In this document: piece by piece, positions 10,881 to 20,959 of the stretch | Numbering within the stretch: position 1 is the stretch's first letter | Layout of the letters: each line of letters begins with the position of its first letter | From: Brachycybe producta | Taxonomy: Eukaryota; Arthropoda; Diplopoda; Playtdesmida; Andrognathidae | Length of the DNA stretch: 64,000 nucleotides | Assembly: GCA_036925085.1 (NCBI GenBank) | Contig: JAUPFP010000122.1 | Span: forward strand, 62,001 to 126,000 | Reading direction: 5' to 3' | Made by a program: the position numbers and the translations under genes | The notes under the pieces: generated by a model | Database searches by the model: none | What the model was told of the DNA's origin: nothing | Seen by the model: the letters and a program-made list of their open reading frames with translations, nothing else

Positions 10881-12700
10881 TTCTACTTTCGAAAAATCTA
10901 AATAAGTTAACTCTTTACTTCAAAAAAAAATACTTGTTACATTTAACTCTTATTGTGTGCATTTTCAGTTATTTTTATAAAATAAGTGTTCAATTCTATC
11001 ATGCCAGTTAATAATAGATGATTCCCTTTATTTAAAAAAATGAAAAAAATACACCAACAACACATAGTATTCCCATGCATTCAACCATCCAAGTACTGAC
11101 ATGGAACAATGTTGCTTAACTTTGGTGATCGGATGAGAATCAGTGTGTTCAACATGGTTTCCGTTGACACCCCAAAACGTACAAGTTCAACTTTCGAAGG
11201 ATCTAAATAAGTTAACTCTCCACTTCAAAAAAATACTTGTTACATTTAACTATTATTGTGTGCATTTTCAGTTATTTATATAAAATAAGTGTTCAATTTT
11301 ATCATGCCAGTTATTAATAGATGATTCCCATTATTTAAAAAATAAAAAAAAACACCAACAACAACCAGTATTCCCAGGCAGTCACCCATCCAAGTACTGA
11401 CTGGGCACAATGTTGCTTAACTTTGGTGATCCGATGAGAACCAGTGTGTTCAACATGGTATGGCCGTTGACACCCCAAAATGTACAAGTTCAACTTCAGA
11501 AGTATCTAAATAATTTAACTCACCACTGCAAAAAAATACTTGTTACATTTAACTATTATTGTGTGCATTTTTAGTTATTAATATAAAATAAGTGTTCAAT
11601 TTTATCATGCCAGTTATTAATAGATGATTCCCATTATTTAAAAAATGAAAAAAAACACCAACAACACCCAGTATTTCCAGGCAGTCACCCATCCAAGTAC
11701 TGACTGGGCCCAATGTAGCTTAACTTTGGTGATCAGATGAGAACCAGTGTGTTCAACAAGGTATGGCCATTGACACCACAAAATGTACAAGTTCAACTTC
11801 CAAAGTATCTAAATAAGTTAACTGTACACTTCAAAAAACACTTGTTACATTTAACTATTATTGTGTGCATTTTCATTTATTTATATATAATAAGTGTTCA
11901 ATTTTATTATGCCAGTTATTAATAGATGATTCCCAATATTTAAAAAATGAAAAAAAAATATGCCAACATCACCCAGTATTCCCAGGAAGTCACCCACCCA
12001 AGCACTGACTGGGCCCAATGTTGCTTAATTTTGGTGATCAAATGAGAACCAGTGTGTTCAACATGGTATGGCTGTTGACACCCCAAAACGTACAAGTTCA
12101 ACTATCGAAGGATCTAAATAAGTTAACTCTCCACACCAAAAAAAACTTGTTACATTTAACTATTATTGTGTGCATTTTTAGTTATTTATATAAAATAAGT
12201 GTTCAATTTTATTATGCCAGTTATTATTAGATGATTCCCAATACTTAAAAAATGAAATAAATATGCCAACAACACCCAGTATTCAAAGGCAGTCACGCAT
12301 CCAAGTACTGACTGGGCCCAATGTTGCTTAACTTTGGTGATCGGATGAGAACCAGTGTGTTCAACATGGTATGGCTGTTGACACCCCAAAACGTACAAGT
12401 TCAACTTTCGAAGAATCTAAATAAGTTTACTCTCCACATCAAAAAAAATACTTGTTACATTTAACTATTATTGTGTGCATTTTCAGTCATTTATATAAAA
12501 TAAGTGTTCATTTTTATCATGCCAGTTATTAATGGATGATTCCCAATTTTTAAAAAATGAAAAAAATATGCCAACAACACCAAGTGTTCCGAGGCAGTCA
12601 CCCATCCAATTACTGACTGGGCCCACTGTTGTTTAACTTTGGTGATCGAATGAGAACCAGTGTGTTCAACATGGTATCGCTGTTGTCACCCTAAAATCTA
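10881..12700 (-). repeat. Higher-order unit of 6 5S copies, left-arm copy B
   Basis: Copy B of the cassette at 9360-10880. The extra unit is the one with 5' end 11471. Together A and B show local amplification of multi-unit blocks by unequal exchange or a similar process. Confidence 0.7.
11053..11168 (-). rRNA. 5S-like copy, duplicate of the damaged copy at 9531-9646
   Basis: Same deletion and box A changes as 9531-9646, with CCCATGCATTC instead of CCCACGCATTC: the former CpG is gone here. The mirror copy at 28312-28427 also reads the CATG form, so it pairs with this copy rather than the first. Confidence 0.75.
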
Positions 12701-12757
12701 CAAGTTCAACTTTCGAAGGATCTAAATAAGTTAACTCTCCACATCAAAAAAATACTT

Positions 12758-13878
12758 GTTACATTTAACTATTATTGTGTGCATTTTCAGTTATTTATAT
12801 AAAATAAGTGTTCAATTTTATTATGCCAGTTATTAATAGATGATTCCCATTATTTAAAAAATGAAAAAAACACCAACAACACCCTGTATTCCCAGGCAGT
12901 CACCCATCCAAGTACTGACTGGGCCTATGTTGCTTAACTTTGGTAATCAGACGAGAACCAGTGTGTTCAAAATGGTATGGCCATTGACACCCCAAAATGT
13001 ACAAGTTCAACTTTCGAAGGATCTAAATAATTTAACTCTCCACTTCAAAAAAATACTTGTTACATTTAACTATTCTTGTGTGCATTTTTAGTTATTTATA
13101 TAAAATAAGTGTTCAATTTTATCATGCCAGTTATTAATAGATGATTCCCATTATTTAAAAAATGAAAAAATATGCCGACAACACATTTTATTTCCAGGCA
13201 GTCACCCATCCAAATATTGACTGGGCCCAATGTTGCTTAACTTTGGTGATCAGATGAGAACCAGTGTGTTCAACATGGTATGGCCATTGACACCCGAAAA
13301 TGTACAAGTTCAACTTCCGAAGGATCTAAATAAGTTAACTCTCCACTTCAAAAAAATACTTGTTACATTTAACTATTATTGTGTGCATTTTCAGTTATTT
13401 ATATAAAATAAGTGTTCAATTTTATCATGCCAGTTATTAATAGATGATTCCTATTATTTAAAAAATGAAAAAAAACACCAACAACACCCAGTACTCCCAG
13501 GCAGTCACCCATCCAAGTACTGACTGGGCCCAATGTTACTTAACTTTGGTGATCTGATGAGAACCAGTGTGTTCAACATGGTATGGCCATTGACAACCAA
13601 AAATGTACAAGTTCAACTTTAGAAATATCTAAGTAATTTAATTCACCACTGCAAAAAATACTTGTTACATTTAACTGTGTGCATTTTTAGTTATTAATAT
13701 AAAATAAGTGTTCAATTTTATTATGAAAGTTATTTATAGATGATTCCCATTATTTAAAAAATGAAAAAATATGCCAACAACACCCAGTATTCCCAGGCAG
13801 TCACCCATCCAAGTACTGGCTGGGCCCAATGTTGCTTAACTTTGGTGATCGGATGAGAACCAGTGTGTTCAACATGGT
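12758..13878 (-). repeat. Segmental duplication of 5S units, copy 2
   Basis: Partner of 7605-8725; see that entry for shared variants. Sequences just outside both ends do not match beyond ordinary unit similarity, which defines the edges approximately. Confidence 0.8.
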
Positions 13879-14689
13879 ATGGCCGATGACACCCCAAAAT
13901 GTACAAGTTCAACTTTCGAAGGATCTAAATAAGTTAACTCTCCAATTCAAAAAAAAACACTTGTTACATTTAACTATTATTGTGTGCATTTTCAGTTATT
14001 TATGTAAAATAAGTGTTCAATTTTATCATGCCAGCTATTAATAGATGATTCCCATTATTTAAAAAATGAAAAAAAAAACACCAACAACAAACAGTATTCC
14101 CACGCAGTCACCCATCCAAGTACTGACTGGGCCCTATGTTGCTTAACTTTGGTGATCGGACGAGAACCCGTGTGTTCAACATGGTATGGCCATTGACACG
14201 CCAAAATGTACAAGTTCAACTTTCGAAGGATCTAAATAATTTAACTCTCCACTTCAAAAAAATACTTGTTACATTTAACTATAATTGTGTGCATTTTTAG
14301 TTATTAATATAAAATAAGTGTTCAATTTTATCATGCCAGTTATTAATAGATGATTCCCATTCTTTAAAAAATGAAAAAAAGAGCACCAACAACACCCAGT
14401 ATTCCCAGGCAGTCACCCATCCAAGTACTGACTTGTCCCAATGTTGCTTAACTTTGGTGATCGGATGAGAACCAGTGTGTTCAACATGGTATGGCCGTTG
14501 ACAAACCAAAATGTACAAGTTCAACTTTCGAAGGATCTAAATAAGTTAACTCTCCAATTCAAAAAAACACTTGTTACATTTAACTATTATAGTGTGCATT
14601 TTCAGTTATTTATATAAAATAAGTGTTCAATTTTATCATGCCAGTTATTAATAGATTATTCCCAATATTTAAAAAATGAAAAAAATAAT

Positions 14690-14804
14690 GCCAACACCCA
14701 GTATTCCCAGGCAGTCACCCATCCAAGAACTGACTGGGCCCAATGTTGCTTAACATTGGTGATCGGATGAGAACCAGTGTATTCAACATGGTTTGGCCAT
14801 TGAC
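14690..14804 (-). rRNA. 5S-like copy with 3-nt deletion at the 3' end
   Basis: The gene end reads ATGCCAACACCCAG rather than GCCAACAACACCCAG, shortening the 3' strand of helix I by three bases. A similar three-base loss (ATGCAAACACCCAG) occurs at 15598-15712. The 5' end keeps CCATTGAC. Confidence 0.7.
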
Positions 14805-16195
14805 ACCCCAAAATGTACAAGTTCAAATTTCGAAGGATCTAAATAATTTAACTCTCCACTTCAAAAAATACTTGTTACATTTAACTATTATTGTGTGCAT
14901 TTTCATTTATTTTTATAAAATAAGTGTTCAATTCTATCATGCCAATTATTAATAGATGATTCCCTTTATTTAAAAAAATGAAAAAAATACACCAACAACA
15001 CCCAGTATTCCCAGGCAGTCTCCCATTCAAGTTCTGACTGAGCCCAATGTTGCTTAACTTTGGTGATCTGATGAGAACCAGTGTGTTCAACATGGTATGG
15101 CCATTGACACCCCAAAATGTACAAGTTCAATTTCTGAAGGATCTAAATAAGTTAACACTCCACTTCAAAAAAACACTTGTTACATTTAACTATTATTGTG
15201 TGCTTTTTCAGTTATTTATATAAAATAAGTGTTCAATTTTATCATGCCAGTTACTAATAGATGATTCCCAATATTTAAAAAATGAAAAAAATACACCAAC
15301 AACACCCAGTATTCCCACGCAGTCACCCATACAAGTACTGACTGGGCCCAATGTTGCTTAACTTTGGTGATCAGATGAGAACCAGTGTGTTCAACATGGT
15401 ATGGCCGTTGACACCCCAAAATGTACAAGTTCAACTTTCGAAGGATCTAAATAAGTTAACTCTCCACTTCAAAAAACACTTGTTACATTTAACTATTATT
15501 GTGTGCATTTTCAGATATTTATATAAAATATGTGTTCAATTTTATCATTTCAGTTATTAATAGATGATTCCCAATATTTAAAAAATGAAAAAAATATGCA
15601 AACACCCAGTATTCCCAGGCAGTCACCCAGCCAAGTACTGACTGGGCCCAATGTAGCTTAACTTTGGTGATCGAATGAGAACCAGTGTGTTCAACATGGT
15701 TTGGCCATTGACACCCCAAAATGTACAAGTTCAATTTTCGAAGGATCTAAATAAGTTAACTCCCCACATCAAAAAATACTTGTTACATTTAACTATTATT
15801 GTGTGCATTTTTAGTTATTTATATAAAATAAGTGTTCAATTTTATCATGCCAGTAATTAATAGATGATTATCATTATTTAAAAAATAAAAAGTACCAACA
15901 ACACCCAGTATTCCCAGGAAGTCACCCATCCAAGTACTGACTGGGCCCTATGTTGCTTAACTATGGTGATCGGACGAGAACCAGTGTGTTCAACATGGTA
16001 TGGTTGTTGACACCCCAAAATGTGCAAGTTCTACTTTCAATAGATCTAAATAATTTAACTCTAAACTTCAAAAAATACTTTTTACATTTAACTATTATTG
16101 TGTGCATTTTTAGTTATTAATATAAAATAAGTGTTCAATTTTATCATGCCAGTTATTAATAGATGATTCGCATTATTTAAAAAATGAAAAAAAAC

Positions 16196-16314
16196 ACCAA
16201 CAACACCCAGTATTCCCAGGCAGTCACCCATCCAAGGGCTGACTGGGCCCAATGTTGCTTAACTTTCGGTGATCGGATGAGAACCAGTGTGTTGAACATG
16301 GTAAGGCCATTGAC
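16196..16314 (-). rRNA. 5S-like copy with 1-nt insertion
   Basis: One extra C in AACTTTCGGTGATC (helix III/loop region) and TTGAACATGG on the plus strand instead of TTCAACATGG. It has CCAAGGGCTGACTGGG in the box C region where neighbours have CCAAGTACTGACTGGG. Probably inactive. Confidence 0.7.
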
Positions 16315-17717
16315 ACCCCAAAATGTACAAGTTCAACTTCCGAAGGATATAAATAAGTTAACTCTCCACTTCAAAAAAAAATACTTGTTACATTTAACTC
16401 TTATTGTGTGCATTTTCAGTTATTTTTATAAAATAAGTGTTCAATTCTATCATGCCAGTTATTAATAGTTGATTCACTTTATTTAAAAAAAATGAAAAAA
16501 ATACACCAACAACACATAGTATTCTCAGGCATTGAACCATCCAAGTACTGACATGGAACAATGTTGCTTAACTTTGGTGATCGGATGAGAATCACTGTGT
16601 TCAACATGGTATGGCCGTTGACACTCCAAAAGGTACAAGTTCAACTTCCGACGGATCTAAATAAGTTAACTCTCCACTTAAAAAAAACGTGTTACACTTA
16701 ACTATTATTGTGTGCATTTTCAGTTATTTATATAAAATAAGTGTTCAATTTTATCATGCCAGTTATTATTAGATGATCCCCATTATTTAAAAAATGAAAA
16801 AATATGCCAACAACACCCAGTATTCATAGGCAGTCACCCATCCAAGTACTGACTGGGCCCAATGCTGCTTAACTTTGGTGATCAAATGAGAACCAGTGCA
16901 TTTAACATGGTATGGCCGTTGACACCCCAAAATGTACAAGTTCTACTTTCGAAAGATCTAAATAAGTTAACTCTCCACTTCAAAAAAAAGTAATTGTTAC
17001 ATTTAAAAATTATTGTGTTCATTTTCAGTTATTTTTTTAAAATAAGTGTTCCATTCTATCATGCCAGTTATTAATAGATGATTCCCATTATTTAAAAAAT
17101 AGAAAAAAAGTACACCAACAACACACAGTATTCCCAGGCAGTCACCTATCCAAGTACTAACTGGGCCCAATGTTGCTTAACTTTGGTAATCAGTTGAGAA
17201 CCAGTGTGTTCAACATGGTACGGCCGTTGACAACCTAAAATGTACAAGTTCAACTTTTGAAAGATCTAAATAAGTTAACCCTCCACTTCAAAAATACTTG
17301 TTACATTTAACTATTATTGTGTGCATTTTCAGTTTTTTATATAAAAAAGTGTTCAGTTTTATCATGCCAGTTATTAATAGATGATTCCCATTATTTAAAA
17401 AATAAAAAAATACACCAACAACATTCAGTATTCCCAGGCAGTCACCCATCCAATTACTGACTGGGCACAATGTTACTTAACTTTGGTGATCAGATGAGAA
17501 CCAGTGTGTTCAACATGGTATGGCGGTTGACACCCCAAAATGTACAACTTCAACTTTCGAAGGATCTAAATAATTTAACTCTCCACTTCAAAAAATACTT
17601 GTTACATTTAACTATTATTGTGTGCATTTTTAGTTATTAATATAAAATAAGTTTTCAATATTATCATGCCAGTTATTAATAGATGATTCCCATTATTTAA
17701 AAAAAGAAACAAAATAT

Positions 17718-17835
17718 GCCGACAACACCCAGTATTCCCAGGCAGTCACCCATTAAAGTACTGACTGGGCCCAATGTTGCTTAACTTTGGTAATCGATTG
17801 AGAACCAGTGTGTACGACATGGTATGGCTGTTGAA
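17718..17835 (-). rRNA. Last 5S-like copy before the LTR
   Basis: Degenerate copy: the 5' end reads TTGAATCCCC instead of TTGACACCCC, and the loop A region has TGTACGACATGG instead of TGTTCAACATGG. Its upstream spacer is cut at 17947, after TTATTTATAT, by the start of the LTR. Confidence 0.75.
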
Positions 17836-18111
17836 TCCCCGAAATGAACAAGTTCAACTTTTGAAGGATCTAAATAAGTTAACTCTCCACATCAAAAAAT
17901 ACTTTTTACATTTAACTATTATTGTGTGCATTTTTAGTTATTTATATTGTAACGAATCTATCGTTTGAGGTTTAGCGTTTTTAGATTCACCCTGTAAATG
18001 TAATCACGGATGTATAGAAAGGTTCTCACCTTATGCTTGGGGATGGCCGGAAGGTCATTATGACGATGACTCCCTGCCCTCCAAGATGAGAAGAATGGCC
18101 CCTAAGTACTA

Positions 18112-18153
18112 CATCGATGGTTAATAGGATAGATCCTAGAAGAACCATCGATG
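18112..18153 (+). other. Nested hairpin in LTR U3
   Basis: Perfect 11-bp inverted repeat CATCGATGGTT (18112-18122) / AACCATCGATG (18143-18153). It encloses a second perfect stem TAGGAT (18125-18130) / ATCCTA (18133-18138) with a 2-nt loop. Confidence 0.65.
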
Positions 18154-18193
18154 CAGAACTTTTGGACATGAGACTCTTTACAAATTGTTAATA

Positions 18194-18215
18194 GGAGGAT
18201 GGTAGTACATCCTTC
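18194..18215 (+). other. Small hairpin in LTR U3
   Basis: AGGATG (18196-18201) pairs with CATCCT (18208-18213) around a 6-nt loop. One G-U pair and one G-C pair extend the stem outward. Confidence 0.4.
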
Positions 18216-18283
18216 TGTATTGTTATAGTTTATACATCTTATAGATGTTTTCGTTCTTGTTGAAGTGATAGCTCACTTCTAGG

Positions 18284-18318
18284 TCCGAGTGTGTCCAAGA
18301 GACTTGGACACACCTGGA
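18284..18318 (+). other. Strong hairpin upstream of the LTR TATA box
   Basis: Perfect 11-bp stem GTGTGTCCAAG (18289-18299) / CTTGGACACAC (18303-18313) with a 3-nt loop, extended by TCC/GGA pairs past one mismatch and one G-U pair. It lies about 40 bp before the TATA box, so it may be a protein-binding dyad. Confidence 0.6.
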
Positions 18319-18359
18319 GCCTTTGTTATCATAATCACATGTTCTATTGTAATATTTAG

Positions 18360-18367
18360 TATAAATA
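18360..18367 (+). promoter_or_regulatory. TATA box of the LTR promoter
   Basis: TATAAATA, placed about 100 bp before the polyadenylation signal and just upstream of a large stem-loop. A start site near 18385-18395 would define the beginning of R. Confidence 0.55.
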
Positions 18368-18376
18368 TTAGACCGT

Positions 18377-18441
18377 GTAGATTGAGAAGGCAGATTGGTT
18401 ACAACTACCAAACATCACTGTTACTCTGCTTCTCAATCTAC
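18377..18441 (+). other. Stem-loop at the predicted 5' end of the element RNA
   Basis: GTAGATTGAGAAG (18377-18389) pairs with CTTCTCAATCTAC (18429-18441). After one bulged G, CAGA (18391-18394) pairs with TCTG (18425-18428), giving a 17-bp stem with a 30-nt loop. It spans the expected transcription start, about 20 bp after the TATA box. If the start lies inside the stem, the complete hairpin would form only in DNA or in read-through RNA. Confidence 0.55.
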
Positions 18442-18461
18442 AGCGTGTCGCTGTTATTGTG

Positions 18462-18467
18462 AATAAA
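18462..18467 (+). promoter_or_regulatory. Polyadenylation signal AATAAA in the LTR
   Basis: AATAAA lies about 70 bp before the LTR end and downstream of the TATA box, as expected for 3' end formation in R/U5 of an LTR element. Confidence 0.5.
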
Positions 18468-18538
18468 GACGATATTTCAACTTGTACTCTCGATGTGTGG
18501 ACTTAGTTATTTTCTGGGGAGTGGGACTTTGCATTACA

Positions 18539-18732
18539 GTCGCCACATAGAAGATGATTCGACCAGCTAAGAAGGAAGCCTCCAGCAGCCACGTGTAAGA
18601 AGACATCTCTACAATATTCTCTACCACAGGTCTCCTGAGGTACCGACCCTTGTGTCCCTGGTGGTTAAGTGTGCAACACAGGAGCCAATAGACCGAAAGA
18701 CTTAATCATCAACATCCATTCGACACTTCTAG
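18539..18732 (+). other. Untranslated leader between LTR and gag
   Basis: 194 bp with no open frame of note. A primer-binding site should sit at its start; no clear match to a tRNA 3' end ending in CCA was recognised. Confidence 0.45.
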
Positions 18733-20422
18733 ATGGCTAGCAGAGATCTCTCTACTAACCATATGGAAACGGGGATGTTACAAAATGGTGGAGGTGCGGG
18801 GTACCTCACTACAGATCCAGTAGAGAATACCAATGATATCGGAGTTACACCAGGTGGTAAAGGAAAGAAAGGCAGACCGAAATCGAAGTCGAAGACACGG
18901 GAGAAGGACGATACAAACCAAATGGATGGAGAAGATCCACTTGAAGGTATCCTTCGAAATCTAAGTGCTCAAAGACGGGAGAGACTAATTGCCTGGTACG
19001 AAGCCCAGCAACCATCAGGATCGATGCAACTCCAGAGCGGTCGTGGTGTAAGTACAGTTCAGCATCATACGGTAGTCCGAGAAGGGGATACCGGAGTGGA
19101 GCCCTCGTCGGCCCATGCTGAATCTCAGCGTCATACAGTGATTCCTGGATTGGACACTGAAAGGGAGCCCTCGTCGGCCCACGCTGAAAACCTGAGATAG
19201 GTTAATGTATTCCAAACGCCGCTCATGCTGAAGAAGAGTGGAGGGACCCAGAGAGGCCGCCTACCTGAGACTCCTATTCTACGGAGAGAGAACCCGGACC
19301 AGCTAGAGGATGAGAGCATAACAAGTGAGGATCCCAGCGTAGAAGAGCTGGAAGGAAATCCAATATGTAATCGTCATCGAACCTGTGAGGACCTGGATGG
19401 GAAGTACAAGAGTCTTCACACACTCCGGAATCTTTAGACCTTCAAAGGATTGACGTCTGTATACACCTTTCTGGAGGACTACGAGAGTATCGCAGATCTG
19501 GAGGACTGGAGCAACGTCCACAAGACCTACTACCTACGTAAAGCGGTAGAAGGGGATGTAGTACGTTACTATAAAGAGAATAGAGGGAAGACCACGTGGG
19601 ACTTCATACGGAGCGAGTTAAATGAAAGATGTGGACGTCGAGACGAGTTAGTGCAACTAAAGCTGAGGTTGGATACCATGCTCCAAAAAAAAAGGAGAGG
19701 ACACCAATCAGTTTTTGGGTCGCTACCTTGACTTGAGTAGAAAAGTGTTACCTGGGGTAACCGACAAATACCGGATTGTGGAATTTCGGCAGAAACTTCA
19801 TCCGATTATACGTAATGCTACACAGAATGCGCCGAATAGCAATCTGAAACTGTACACGACATATATCAAAGATACAGAGGAAGTTTTGATGGCTGATGGG
19901 TTATGGATACCGGAAGGAACGATGGGTCAACAAACGACGACCCAGGTCTCCAAGGGTCCACAGAAGAATAACCAACGCCAAAATGCCAAGCCGACACAAG
20001 CAGTAATGGACAGAGGACGTTCTTACGCGGTTGTTACTCAAGAATAAGCGGACCCAATGAACAACTCAACTCCATCAAATTCAAATAACCAAGCGCAACC
20101 GAAGACCAACCAGAACCAGAACTCGAATCAGCAACAAGGTCGGAAATGGAACCAAAGATATCCGCAGAAGAAGAACTACAATGGTCAGCAAACGCAAGAT
20201 GGAAGTAAAACCCTAAAAGATCTCAGTACAGTAGAGTGTTATAACTGTCACGAGAAGGGTCACTTTGCAAGGAACTGCCCAAAGAGAGTAGTTGCGGATG
20301 GAACCGTTGGACTTGTTCAACATGGAAGGGCCACTGGGAAAAATGGCCAGCAGTATTTTGTTGTCAGCAAGAACGGGCAGAAGAAGTTCCTGCGAGAGGA
20401 AAACCCGGCTGATTTAAACTAG
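18733..20422 (+). pseudogene. gag: Broken gag (capsid/nucleocapsid) of the Ty3/gypsy element
   Basis: One long coding region of about 563 codons starting at ATG 18733. Frame 1 is open to an in-frame TAG at 19198-19200, then open to a TAG at 19435-19437, then open to an A9 run at 19685-19693. One extra A there shifts the frame, after which the second frame holds. A TAA interrupts it at 20045-20047 and it ends at TAG 20420-20422. The N-terminal part is charged (lysine-rich near codons 42-60), the middle (19450-20047) is the capsid-like helical part, and the C-terminal part is Q/N-rich with a CX2CX4HX4C zinc knuckle (CYNCHEKGHFARNC, DNA 20237-20278), the RNA-binding signature of nucleocapsid. 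A 66-bp in-frame tandem duplication lies at 19060-19191. Three stops plus a frameshift mean no full Gag can be made. Confidence 0.85.
19060..19191 (+). repeat. 66-bp in-frame tandem duplication in gag
   Basis: Two copies, 19060-19125 and 19126-19191, each 22 codons and ending in a segment that encodes EPSSAHAE. GAGCCCTCGTCGGCCCA starts at 19099 and again at 19165, exactly 66 bp apart. Confidence 0.75.
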
Positions 20423-20457
20423 AAAGGGTGGCAGTAAAGAGGGGCCTACTGCCCTTT
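20413..20457 (+). promoter_or_regulatory. Candidate -1 programmed ribosomal frameshift signal at the gag end
   Basis: The heptamer TTTAAAC (20413-20419) is in the correct phase: gag reads TTA AAC and then TAG (20420-20422). This is the X XXY YYZ form, and U UUA AAC is among the most efficient known slip sites. After a -1 slip, translation would continue from 20419 in a frame open for 47 codons, to TGA at 20560-20562. Downstream is a stem: GGCAGTA (20430-20436) pairs with TACTGCC (20447-20453) around a 10-nt loop, and AAAG (20423-20426) pairs with CTTT (20454-20457) across a 3-nt bulge. This fits the usual slip site-spacer-stem arrangement for making Gag-Pol. Function is inferred, and this copy is dead in any case. 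Confidence 0.6.
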
Positions 20458-20570
20458 AATAATGGAAAACCCTCTGGAAAACGACAAAATCGAAACGAAA
20501 CAGCGATCGCCAATTCCCAGAACATTGTAGACAAAGCTTTGTTGGGGGGAATAGGGGCGTGAGCGAAGCT

Positions 20571-20780
20571 ACCAATGTCACTGCAACTAGACGGAATGCT
20601 GGAGCACCGAAGAGACCATGCGATTTGGACACTCAAGGACTCCCTGAGCAATCGTGGGAGCTGTTAATCGACATTTCGAATGTCGCCACAACTAGACCAA
20701 AGGCTGGAGCACTGAAGAGACCATGTGACTTGGACACTCAAGGACTCCCTGAGCAATCGTCGGAGTTGTTAGTCGGCATT
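20571..20780 (+). repeat. Two tandem 105-bp repeats in the pol linker
   Basis: Copies at 20571-20675 and 20676-20780; GGACACTCAAGGACTCCCTG starts at 20627 and 20732. Each encodes about 35 residues including KRPCDLDTQGLPEQS. The duplication is in frame and must predate the stop at 20826. Confidence 0.75.
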
Positions 20781-20943
20781 ACGAATTTAAAACGACAACG
20801 GAATTCACGAAAATATAAGAAGCTGTGAAAGGATACTGGTCGAAGGGGAGAAATCATCGAGGAGATATTTCCGAAACCCATCATCTGGTCACCTACGAAA
20901 GCTATGGTAGTTTACGCGAATAGCTTGGAGGAAGCAAAGAGAA

Positions 20944-20959
20944 TTGTGGAAGCCATGGA
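20944..20959 (+). repeat. 16-bp direct repeat, left side of the inverted insertion
   Basis: TTGTGGAAGCCATGGA here and again at 22762-22777, flanking the inverted pol fragment exactly. Joining the outer sides would give one continuous pol linker frame, so the repeat marks the insertion point. Confidence 0.8.

Larger units (their letters stand above)
9888..12700 (-). repeat. Left arm of a 2.8-kb inverted repeat (mirror sum 39480)
   Basis: Ten consecutive minus-strand units (5' ends 9949, 10254, 10557, 10863, 11168, 11471, 11774, 12079, 12382, 12687) pair with ten plus-strand units on the right (29531, 29226, 28923, 28617, 28312, 28009, 27706, 27401, 27098, 26793). Each pair sums to 39480, so there is no net length change over 2.8 kb. 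Private variants match pair by pair, for example the GGTATCCAAAGG-type versus TATTCAAAGG-type gene ends. Beyond both ends the match continues after a one-unit register shift. Confidence 0.88.
5728..17947 (-). repeat. Tandem 5S rRNA-like array, block 2 (40 copies, - strand, divergent)
   Basis: Units of about 296-309 bp on the minus strand. Gene 5' ends (highest coordinate, gene extends about 118 nt downwards): 6020, 6324, 6620, 6925, 7229, 7535, 7835, 8138, 8441, 8737, 9039, 9342, 9646, 9949, 10254, 10557, 10863, 11168, 11471, 11774, 12079, 12382, 12687, 12988, 13291, 13594, 13890, 14197, 14502, 14804, 15108, 15412, 15712, 16011, 16314, 16622, 16923, 17231, 17531, 17835. Most units carry the inner-type spacer (CTTGTTACATTTAACTA), while those near 6600-7560 carry the outer type (CTTATTACAGTTAACTA). 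Copies differ from one another far more than in blocks 1 and 4. The block is interrupted in spacer at 17947 by the LTR. Confidence 0.93.
17948..18538 (+). repeat. 5' LTR (591 bp)
   Basis: Begins TGTAAC and ends ATTACA, i.e. the short terminal inverted repeat TGTAA...TTACA with TG...CA ends typical of LTRs. Inside are a TATA box (18360-18367) and a polyadenylation signal (18462-18467), in the order expected for U3-R-U5. It is followed by the leader and gag on the same strand. Only one LTR is present, so the edges rest on the TG/CA ends and on the switch from 5S spacer at 17947. No convincing tRNA primer-binding site is recognised after 18538 (GTCGCCACATAG). Confidence 0.75.
20419..20959 (+). 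pseudogene. pol: Broken pol N-terminal linker (gag-pol junction), first part
   Basis: Reached by the candidate -1 frameshift. It is open in one frame to 20562, then open in the next frame from about 20523 through 20825. The switch lies near the G-runs at 20544-20557, so a one-base indel there is the likely break. A TGA follows at 20826-20828 and the same frame continues to 20959, where an inverted fragment interrupts it. The same frame resumes after the insertion at 22762. No catalytic domain is visible; it is a low-complexity linker before the protease. It contains two tandem 105-bp (35-codon) repeats. Confidence 0.65.

Noticed and set aside
18223..18411. Minus-strand 62-codon ORF in the LTR
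   Set aside because: It overlaps the TATA box and hairpins, has no recognisable motif, and lies opposite the element's transcription.
17948..18538. LTR carrying 5S sequence, as in plant Cassandra elements
   Set aside because: No 5S box A, box C or helix sequence is present in the LTR; the 5S sequence lies only outside the element.
18539..18560. Primer-binding site directly after the LTR
   Set aside because: GTCGCCACATAG does not clearly complement a tRNA 3' end that I can recognise, so it was not annotated.
20364..20651. Minus-strand 95-codon ORF over the gag end
   Set aside because: Opposite strand to the zinc knuckle region and pol linker; composition is explained as a shadow of the coding strand.
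20559..20828. Independent small gene encoding two KRPCDLDTQGLPEQS repeats
   Set aside because: It continues in frame with the pol linker on the far side of the stop and of the inverted insertion. It is part of pol, not a separate gene.
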